A DNA stretch of 64,000 bases from Azorinus chamasolen (lineage: Eukaryota > Mollusca > Bivalvia > Cardiida > Solecurtidae). Shown one piece after another: positions 56,227 through 64,000 of this stretch. The position numbers and the translations under genes are program-made. Where the stretch lies: the NCBI GenBank assembly GCA_963576725.1, contig OY755241.1, positions 60,261,071-60,325,070 of the forward strand, read 5' to 3'. The notes under the pieces were generated by a model. The model worked only from the letters and a program-made list of their open reading frames with translations. It did no database searches and had not been told where the DNA came from. Every line of letters starts with the position of its first letter. The first letter of the stretch is position 1.

Positions 56227-56796
56227 CAAGTGGACCATGAGGCCCTGAAGCGCTCACATGAGATAACCCCAGGGGCGGGGCCATTTTTGACCACAAGAAA
56301 TCATGTGTACAACCTTGGTAAAGACCATAAGATCATGCTACATACAAAACATCAAATGTCTAGGCCTTACAGTTTCAGAGAAGAAGATTTTTAAAGATTT
56401 TCCTATGAAAAATTCCATATTACCATATATGGAAAAAGTGACACAGCCCTCTGGCGGCCATGTTTTTTGCTGGATCAAAATTCTTTTAACAACTTTTAAA
56501 GTCTATCAACTGAGAAACATTTTGGTGAAAACTATATTCAAATCGGACGAGTCAATTTGGAGAAGAAGATATTGCGTACAGTTGCCATGGCAACAAGACC
56601 GATGGCCCCACCCACTATCTTTTTAAAACTTTTAAAGCACCCACCCACAGTATGTATCTGACAAAGTTTGGTTACAATTGGGCAGTTGGTTTCAGAGAAG
56701 AAGTCGTTTGAAATTGTTGACGGACAGACAGACGGACGTCGGACACAGGGGTATCACAATAGCTCACCTTGAGCACTTTGTGCTCTGGTGAGCTAA
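56227..56796 (-). mobile_element. Helitron-like element type A, short complete copy (570 bp)
   Basis: Reverse orientation: CAAGTGGACC-ATGA-GGCCCTG at 56227 (3' end) to CTCTGGTGAGCTAA at 56796 (5' end). It holds only about two internal units, so it is a contracted version of 31941-34066. Confidence 0.8.
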
Positions 56797-56874
56797 AAAA
56801 TAGTCTTTTGGTCCCCTCTAATAAATTATCTCTACATACCATCCAATTATTACCAAAAAGCCCATTTTCCAAAA

Positions 56875-57173
56875 CAGCCCACCCACCCTAGATCTCAGAA
56901 ACTGTAATACTTAGACACAATCTGGGTATATTTGAACTCAGCATACCAAATAACCACTATGTGCAAAGTATGAAAGGAATTTGAGGGGGGAAGTGTTTTG
57001 GTCCAACATTTCTATAAGGCTCCCCCCTAGTGGTTTTTTTTAACAAATCAATTTTTGTCTCAGATTCTATAGGTTTGTTGTCCTTACGGGTTATTTTCTA
57101 TCCTAAATACGAATCTAAACTCAGATTTTGCCTAAGTGTAACGGTTCCCCGAGATCTATGGTGGGGTGGGCTG
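56875..57173. repeat. Large palindromic MITE, copy 1
   Basis: CAGCCCACCCACCCTAGATC ... GATCTATGGTGGGGTGGGCTG, with complementarity extending inward (AATCTGGGTATATTTG / CTAAACTCAGATTTTG). Confidence 0.7.
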
Positions 57174-57331
57174 TTTAAAAAAATGGGTTTTTTTGCGCTC
57201 AATTGATTTCTAAATGTATATGTGTCATAATGATTTATTTCACACTACTATTAACTATCATTCCACAAAAAATTGAACCTGTACACCTTAAATAACTTGA
57301 AATATTTTTGGATAGGTTTGCCCTCAAAGAG

Positions 57332-57712
57332 AGCCCATCCCACCCTAGATCTCGGGAACCGTTACATTTAGGCAAAATCTGAGTCTATATTTGAACTCAG
57401 CATACAAATTAACCCTAATGTGCAAAGTATGAAAGGAATTTGAGGGAAAAAGTATTTCGGTCCTATATTTGAACTCAGCATACAAAATAACACTTATGTG
57501 CAAAGTATGAAAGGAATTTGAGGGGAAAAGTACTTTGGTCCAGAATTTCTACAAGGCTTACCCCTTAGTGTTTTTTTTTTTACCAAATCGACTTTTTTTC
57601 TCAGATTCTATTTGTTTTTGTCCTTAAGGGTTATTTTATATCCTAAACACAAATCTAAACTCAGATTTAGCCTAAGTAAGATGGTTCCTGAGATCTAGGG
57701 TGGGGTGGGCTG
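57332..57712. repeat. Large palindromic MITE, copy 2
   Basis: AGCCCATCCCACCCTAGATC ... GATCTAGGGTGGGGTGGGCTG. Its left arm contains a tandem duplication of about 85 bp (ATATTTGAACTCAGCATACA at about 57390 and 57472). Confidence 0.7.
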
Positions 57713-57837
57713 TTTTGCGCTGAATACTGAAAAGAAGTTTTTTTTAGCCCAAAAGTAATTTTTAACATAGTTCAAGTTCAAAAAAATGTAAAAAACCTTC
57801 CAAACTTAGGCTTAAAAACTCAGCCGTCTATGTTGTG

Positions 57838-58137
57838 GGTAAGTCCAGCGGGGATACCCCCAGTGGTGTTTTTGCTGCTGACCGTGCCAAGGCGGTACTC
57901 TCTTTGTCACCCTTCCTTTTGTTTGCCTTGCGTCTTTGTGCTTGTGGTTTGTTCGTGTTGTGGAACGTTTGTCCCTGTTTCTTGTGTGTCTTTTGGTGTT
58001 TTCTGTGTTCATTTCATATGTGTGCGTGTGCGTTTGGGTGTGTGGTTGAGTGTGTGTGTGTCATGCTGTCTATCGGTGTTTTGGTGGTGGTTGAGTCTTG
58101 CATGTGGCTTTGCCTGCTTGACTTTACTACTTTTCCA
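57838..58137 (+). repeat. Interspersed repeat X2, copy
   Basis: GTAAGTCCAGCGGGGATACC ... CTGCTTGACTTTACTACTTTT, nearly the same as 38050-38428 but lacking about 70 internal bases before the CCCCCAGTGGTG block. Confidence 0.65.
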
Positions 58138-58142
58138 ATTAA

Positions 58143-58420
58143 AAAGGTTGAAACGTGTGTAAGATATTGGGGAAACCTACAAAATGGACTTTCTTCTAAG
58201 ACAGACCTAAGCGAAATTATTACACAATATAGGCATGGCTTAGTTCATCTCGCCTATTAAGTCTTAAGAATAACCGAAATTATGCCCATTTAACACACCA
58301 AACTTATATTAAAGACAGAATTAGCCTTGAAAGAGAGAGAAAAAGTGTTAAAACTCACTATTTGATCCCATTTGTACCCTATAACTCGATAACTAATGTA
58401 TTATCATGAGGTTTTAAGCA
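58143..58420 (+). pseudogene. Short broken ORF, possibly Penelope-like
   Basis: Frames read ETCVRYWGNLQNGLSSKTDL and, after a stop, KTHYLIPFVPYNSITNV. IPFVPYNSI is reminiscent of the IPFVSTYN segment of Penelope-like elements. Too short for a firm call. Confidence 0.25.
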
Positions 58421-58452
58421 TGCATCCCAATGATACTATACCTATTGTTTAT

Positions 58453-58556
58453 TATTTTTTTTATTGATTTTCATCGTTTCATCATAATTTTCGTCATTGG
58501 CGCTATATGACCTACTTAGTGTCGCGGTGCCGTAAAACCCAACTCACTCACTCTAC
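58453..58556 (+). mobile_element. Solo 3' tail of non-LTR family 1
   Basis: About 100 bp identical in order to the 3' UTR and tail of 23781-27107 (TTTTTATTGATTTTCATCG ... GGCGCTATATGACCTACT ... (ACTC)n): an extreme 5' truncation. Confidence 0.8.
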
Positions 58557-59167
58557 CTATCTACAATTGAGCACAAAATGACTTAGCTGTCCATCTCAGT
58601 TTTGAATATATATTGGCAAAAGGACAAAAAAGGTTAGGTTTGTTAGGAAATAAACCAAACAGGGCTTATTTGCTCTCACCTAAAATACAAGACCCCTGGA
58701 CAATTGTTATGGTCAAACTCGTTTTCCATCCAGAACAAACAATTAGTCCCACAAGATAGCATCTAGTTTTCTTGGCCTGCTTGCTGTTTCTCAGAATAAG
58801 AGGGCCCAATCAAAAATTACAAGTTTCACCCTCTGACCTCTTCCCAACGCCATATCTAGAAAACCCAAGTCTGTGTCATGCAACTGAAGCAATTATTTAG
58901 CTTCTATGACTTACAGCTACCTATAGATACCTATATGATCTAGATTGGAGTCAAGGTTTATGAGATATAGTAAATCAAACGAGCTAAAAAGGTGCAAAAT
59001 TACGCAATAAGAAACCTCTGTTCCAAATTTCTCACGAAAACAAGCTTTCTTTTGAATTTGTTTGCATTCATGCTGTCTGACAGACCATTGCCTACAATAG
59101 AAGCCTGTATATTGTTGTCCAATGTGCCAAGTTCAAGAAAATTCGGCCAAATAAGTGGAAAAGAAAC

Positions 59168-59406
59168 CAAATTACTCTCTTTGTCACCCTTCCTTTTGTT
59201 TGCCTTGCGTCTTTGTGCTTGTGGTTTGTTCATGTTGTGGAACGTTTGTCCCTGGTTCTTGTGTCTCTTTTGGTGTTTTCTGTGTTCATTTCGTGTGTGT
59301 GTGCGTTTGGGTGTGTGGTGTGTGTGTGTCATTCTGTCTATCGGTGTTTTGGTGGTGGTTGCGTCTTGCATGTGGCTTTGCCTGCTTGACTTTACTACTT
59401 TTCCAT
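59168..59406 (+). repeat. Interspersed repeat X2, 5'-truncated copy
   Basis: ACTCTCTTTGTCACCCTTCC to CTTGACTTTACTACTTTTCC. It lacks the GGTTTAAACCCC block present in the other X2 copies. The flanks (58560-59167 and 59407-59930) show no gene. Confidence 0.65.
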
Positions 59407-59933
59407 TTATTGGAGCTCATTGGAAAATACAAGTCTTTGATGTTTATTTTTTCCGAAAGAGAGTTATCTGCCCTTTTGAATAAATTGACAAAAATGCTAT
59501 TTTTTGGCTTCAAACCTACTTTTACATCCTAAAACCAAGAATGAGGGTTTTCTTGCCATTATCTAGTTTGCATACCCTATTTATGCAAAGGTTTTGCCAC
59601 CAAAATTATGCACATGTGTCCATTTTGAACGGAAATACGAGAGGTCAAAATCTGCAAAAAACTATAAATTGGGCTGTTTTGGCCTCAAAAACTTAGGGTT
59701 AACTTTTAGACGTCCTAGCTCCCATAAACCACATATACGAAGGTAGCTAGCCTTTTATGTTCTGAGATAAGGCTATTACCTGTCAGAAAATATATATATT
59801 TAGTAGTGTTTGAGGTGATATACTAATCTGGGTTAAGTTGCTAGCTGTCTGAGGACTGAGGAACCAGGTCTAGTAAAAGTGGTACCCCAAGTATGGACCT
59901 TATCTTTTTACCCAAATATCTCGAAACCTAAAC

Positions 59934-60203
59934 ATGATAGATTTTGTTTATGTTTGTTTTCAACATTTATATAGGTCTTTAGCTCCTTTGGGCAAAATAT
60001 TTTCCTTGAGGGCCAAATATTAAGGGGCTTTTTTGCGCTCTGAAGTTTGGCCTCTCCAGCCAAAATTTGAACCTAGACCTACCATTTAAATCTATTATTT
60101 TCCTTCTTAGGACCCCATTCTCTATTTATAAACGAAACAAACAAAATCTATCGTAATTTAAGATTTTTAGGCCTTTTTTACATTTTTGAGCGCAAAAAAG
60201 CCC
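59934..60203. repeat. Interleaved inverted repeats
   Basis: GATAGATTTTGTTTATGTTT (about 59936) pairs with AACAAACAAAATCTATC (about 60135). GGGCTTTTTTGCGCTC (about 60015) pairs with GAGCGCAAAAAAGCCC (about 60188). The order a-b-a'-b' is crossed rather than nested. Confidence 0.6.
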
Positions 60204-60299
60204 GATTTTATCTGGTTAGGGGTATATAATATTATACCGTATATAGATACAGAAGAGGAATACACTGCTTAGGTTAACCCTTTCCTTCACGACTTTAGG

Positions 60300-60722
60300 A
60301 AACAGTGTACCCAGATCAGACTGCTCCCGTAGGAACTGTCTGATATGGGTCTGATCTATTTTACGCATGGATTTATATAGTTCTGTTTCTTGTACAAGTC
60401 CGCTAGGTCCGTCTGTCGGTAGACCAAATGTTTCTGATCATATTTTGTTCAACCTACAGTTCTCATATTCTATCTATAGGAAGGGAAGGTTTGCCATGAG
60501 TAGATGACCACCATTTCTGTCGTTTAAGGTCAAGGTCATTGGGGCGTATACATGTTTTTCAAACTGTTTGAAAGTAGTCACTATCAGGCACGTGTAAAAA
60601 CAAGATGTTTAACATCTTGTTTTTACCTGTTCCTAATAGTGACTACTTTCATGACTACAGAGTAGACCCAGAACAGACATATGTAGGAACTGTCTAATCA
60701 GGATCTACTCTGTATATATAGA
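60300..60722. repeat. Two GTAGACCC palindromes flanking a cruciform
   Basis: Degenerate palindromes lie at about 60300-60355 and 60655-60722. Between them 60570-60650 forms a two-step hairpin: GTAAAAACAAGATGTT (60594-60609) with its exact complement 60611-60626, and GAAAGTAGTCACTAT (60570-60584) with 60636-60650. Confidence 0.65.
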
Positions 60723-60746
60723 CTTTTTTATCAATATGATCAGTTA

Positions 60747-61495
60747 TACTGGGCAGACATTTTTTTTTGTCCGTGGCGTCCGTCCGTCTGTCCATCCGAT
60801 TTTACTCTGCGCAGTTTCTCCAAAACCTTGGGTCGCATTTTCATTAAATTTCATAGGACTAATCCTCACCATGCCTAGTTGTCCATATCGTATTCCTGTT
60901 CTGGTTCGATGATTTTCTGCAGTTATGGGACTTTAATTTTTTTTCATTGAAAATTTTGTCTGCGCGGCTTCTCCAAATCCTATGATCAGATTTTCATGAA
61001 ACTTCATAGGCATAATGAGTACCCTGCTTATATGTGTATATATTATTCCTGTTCCGGTTCGATGAATTTCTGCAGTTATGGGACTTTGCATGAAAATATT
61101 TGCCTGTGCATTTTCTTCAAAATCTCCTTCAGTTTTTCATGAAACTTCCTTGGATTTATTAGAACTATGTCCAGTTGTGCATATGGAAAATGCTGCCCGT
61201 GCGGTTATGGGACTTTGAAATTTTTCCATGAACAATTTTGTCTGCCTAGATGTGAATCACTTATTCCTGTTCCGGTTCTATATTCTATGAGTTACGGGAC
61301 TTTGAAATTTTTACATGGAAAAATTTGTTCACGCGTTTTTTTTCAAAAATCTTTTATCGGATTTTCATTAAACTTCATAGGATTGATCAGCACCATGCCT
61401 AGTTGTGCGGTTTATTCCTTTTCCGGTTAAATGATTTTTAGAGTTATGGGACTTTGGGAAATTTTGTAAAACGGCTGGGGGAGACATTAGTTTTG
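60747..61495 (+). mobile_element. Tandem-repeat element J
   Basis: Begins GGCAGACATTTTTTTTTGTC with a CGTCCGTCCGTCTGTCC run and ends GGCTGGGGGAGACAT. About five diverged units of roughly 90-150 bp contain GCAGTTATGGGACTTTGAAA and TTTCATGAAACTTCATAGG. The GGGGGAGACAT end recalls element H. Non-coding. Confidence 0.55.
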
Positions 61496-61514
61496 TATTT
61501 TAAAAACAATTCTA

Positions 61515-61679
61515 ATTATCAAATGCTTTGCTACAATTTATATGGGATTTATAATATAATAGATTTGTTTTTCCTACGAAGCCAGTGTATCAATTGGGAA
61601 ATGTTTTCAAAGTTGCCTTCGTAGGAGAACAAATCTATTATAATACGCATATAAATTGTAGCAAAACATTTTGATAATA
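61515..61679. mobile_element. Palindromic MITE, about 62-bp arms
   Basis: ATTATCAAATGCTTTGCTAC ... CCTACGAAG on the left and CTTCGTAGGAG ... GTAGCAAAACATTTTGATAAT on the right fold back over a 36-bp loop. Confidence 0.75.
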
Positions 61680-62104
61680 CGTAGTTGGCCCCCGTAAATT
61701 GCAATTATATTTACTAATGAGAGGTAAATTTCGATAATAAAATTTAGAAAATGTTTTCCGAAGTTTGTGATATCAGTAACCTTGTTATAACTAAATTTCG
61801 ACTTTTAAAATCTTCTAGCAAAGAAAAGGCTCTGGCAAACCGAATAAATTGAAAAATATAAACCATAAGATGTAGATGTAAACCAGATCGTAGTTCCTTA
61901 GAATATAGGAACATATGTCCATCAAAATATAAGGAATATTTAAAGAAACAGAACGATCAAAGGACAGGAGATATGCAATGAAGAGAGCGCTTCAGAAAAA
62001 CCATACTCCATAAATGTTAGATAAAAAATCAAGGCAGTTACAACTGCAGAGAGAAAGACAGGCGATACCTTGCATATAAAGCTCCGATGTGTCCACAAGA
62101 AGAA

Positions 62105-62444
62105 CAAGAGGGCCATGAGGCCCTGAAGCGCTCACCTGAGATAACCCCAGGGACGGGGCCATTTTTGACTACAAGAAATCATATAACCCCAGGGACGGGG
62201 CCATTTTTGACTACAAGAAATCATATGCACAACCTGGAAGAGAACCACAAGGCAAAGCAGTATGCCAATAATTAACTGTCTAAGCCTTACGGTTTAGAGA
62301 AAAATAATAATTTATATTTTTCCCATGAAAAAATTATAACTCCTGAGGCAGGGCCAAGTTACGCCAAGTGGTCAGGGTCGTAAGTTAAACATTCTTGGCA
62401 GAGGACGACAAGCCACAGCTACATATTTGTAGAGGACCATTATG
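62105..62444 (-). mobile_element. Helitron-like element (A/C type), 3' part only
   Basis: CAAGAGGGCC-ATGA-GGCCCTGAAGCGCTCACCTGAG marks the 3' end in reverse. Unit sequence follows until about 62444, where it stops. A 46-bp local duplication (ACGGGGCCATTTTTGACTAC twice) lies at 62145-62225. The flank 62445-63240 shows no gene. Confidence 0.7.
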
Positions 62445-63240
62445 ATAATCAAGCTTAATTCAAAATCACATGACCATTTTCACATATAGATATCAGCTGA
62501 GCACAAAAACTCTTTAATATTGAGCTTTGGCAGAGGTAGTAAAAAACTATGGAAGAATATACAAGATTTAATAACTGTATTGAACATTCAACATTTTAGA
62601 GAAGAACTTCATAGCTTTAAATGCCTGTTTTTTTGTAGGTTTAATCCATTACCCCATTAATATGCGTTTCTCTGTTTTTACTTTACTGGAAATAATTAAA
62701 ACTTACTAAGTTTTGATATATTGAATATAAAACACAGGAGGGTATTTCAAGAATCTGTTTTGAAAGTAGGTGGATGAAGAAGCTAAATGGTTTAGAACCA
62801 ATATATCAGGTTCAAAGTAAAGCAGAATGTATCTTTTGGAGCATTGCATTTACAAATTGCTGAATATGCTTAAAGATTGGAACAACAAGAAACAGGCTAT
62901 GGGGTAAAGGAATAAATTGCAGGCTGAGAAGTTAGTGCAAGTGAGGCAAATTATCTTTAACTAAGACAGATAGGCTTATGAATTCAACATAATGGTAAAA
63001 CAAAATTATCTAACAATAATTAAAAGTGAACATAGAACTGATAACAATGAAGAAGTAAGTAGCATGATACAATGTGACCAATGAAACACAAGAACACAAA
63101 GAAAAGGAAGTTTTTAACATAAGGGGAAAAGGGAATAATTCTATCATTACACATGATGAAATTGGATAGTGTAGGTATTGTGAGGATTTGGAAATCTGCC
63201 ATGTTGACGAGGTTAGGGAAATTGGTTATGCATTTATGGT

Positions 63241-63648
63241 CAAGGGTGGCAAAATCAATTGGCTGTGTTGTTTGAGGTGGACATTTTTGGGTACGGACAA
63301 GTGAATTTTCCTGTCTTGGTTATCCGTGGACAAGTAAAAATTCCAATACTCAAATACTCAATGCCAATTTATGTGGCATAATGCCAACATTACAAATTAC
63401 CTAGCATGCTAAATTTGCTGTAAGTTTCCAGAACAGCTTAATAAAAGAGAGAATTTATACTGGTACTACTGTAACAAGGAAAGACTTATTAAGATCTCCC
63501 ATAAAAATAGAAAATATTTCAACAGTTGCATCATTATATATGAGCAAGAGGTAAACTTATTTTGTACAGACAAGTAGAGATTGGGTATGGACAAGTGATT
63601 ATTTCAAACCTTTTTTTTTTTTTTTTTTTAAAGTTTTCGCCATCCCTG
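63241..63648. mobile_element. hAT-like MITE with 5-bp TSD
   Basis: CAAGGGTGGCAAAA at the left faces TTTTCGCCATCCCTG at the right, with ATGGT on both sides (63236-63240 and 63649-63653). TGGACAAGTG motifs recur near both ends, and a poly(T) run lies at 63611-63629. The remainder to 64000 shows no gene. Confidence 0.6.
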
Positions 63649-64000
63649 ATGGTTAGGCTGGAGGTTAGTGTTTAAGGTTATGCATAAGTATTTAGCAATT
63701 TACATAAAGTAAAGGTAGGCTTAGATTGTATTCCTTCTGATGTTTGTCACAAAAAATTAGTTAGCTGTCCAAATCTAAGTAATTGGTAAACAAGATTAGC
63801 GACATTGACCTGATTTCATTAGGGATGTTCAACCTTAACTGTTTTCAAAGGTTTGCGTTTTGAAGGAAAAAAAGAACACACAAAATGTTGCAACAGCTAA
63901 ATATATACAATCTCAGCGTTATATGGTTACAAGAAATGATGAGTCACTGAAACAGATTTATCTGGTAAAATACATCAGCAAATTTATAGGCTTTACATTA

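Noticed and set aside
1..64000. tRNA, rRNA, CRISPR arrays, bacterial operons, riboswitches
   Set aside because: None seen on either strand; regularly spaced repeats here are eukaryotic satellite or element-internal arrays with long units and no unique spacers.

Overview
The window looks like repeat-dominated nuclear DNA of a marine invertebrate, most probably a bivalve mollusc. The reasons are: non-LTR retrotransposons ending in (ACTC)n or (ATTC)n tails, Penelope-like elements with GIY-YIG domains, spliced exons with GT/AG borders, many palindromic MITEs, and short elements carrying internal tandem repeats of about 150 bp. Species cannot be told from the sequence. No rRNA, tRNA, CRISPR or prokaryotic operon structure was seen. 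Almost every open frame is eroded transposon coding sequence, an isolated exon, or a chance frame inside a repeat.

Layout. 1-7.2 kb: the 3' end of a non-LTR retrotransposon, then a nest of non-autonomous Helitron-like elements built from 153-bp repeats. 7.3-9.3 kb: fragments of a non-LTR ORF1/endonuclease joined to a Penelope-like GIY-YIG reading frame. 9.7-15.6 kb (minus): an eroded ORF plus exons of an SGNH-hydrolase-like protein, separated by three tandem arrays. 17.4-19.6 kb: a Tc1/mariner-type MITE, a second non-LTR family, and a frame-shifted DDE transposase with a SWIM zinc finger. 23.6-27.1 kb: a 3.3-kb non-LTR element (RT, RNase H) with a 12-bp target-site duplication, inserted in a Helitron-like element. 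27.1-37.7 kb: several more tandem-repeat elements, two of them intact from end to end. 39.6-41 kb: a second Penelope-like element. 42.8-52.3 kb (plus): exons of a Myb/SANT-like gene whose last four exons agree in splice phase, with a MULE-like foldback and a CAGGG-type element between them. 52.3-53.9 kb (minus): exons of a zinc-finger protein, converging on the Myb/SANT-like gene with 10 bp between the two stop codons. 54-64 kb: a 67-bp satellite, palindromic MITEs and further tandem-repeat elements.

Main result: a family of non-autonomous elements shares 5' TTAGCTC, 3' CTCTTG, a GCTCACC/GGTGAGC inverted repeat that is terminal at the 5' end but internal to a hairpin at the 3' end, and insertion between two T residues without target duplication. 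This is the pattern expected of Helentron-type Helitrons. Two natural empty sites inside the window fix the element ends to the base. The retrotransposons probably supply most of the insertional mutagenesis. The host-like genes (SGNH-like, Myb/SANT-like, zinc-finger) are each broken by frameshifts or missing exons and may themselves be remnants of transposon genes.
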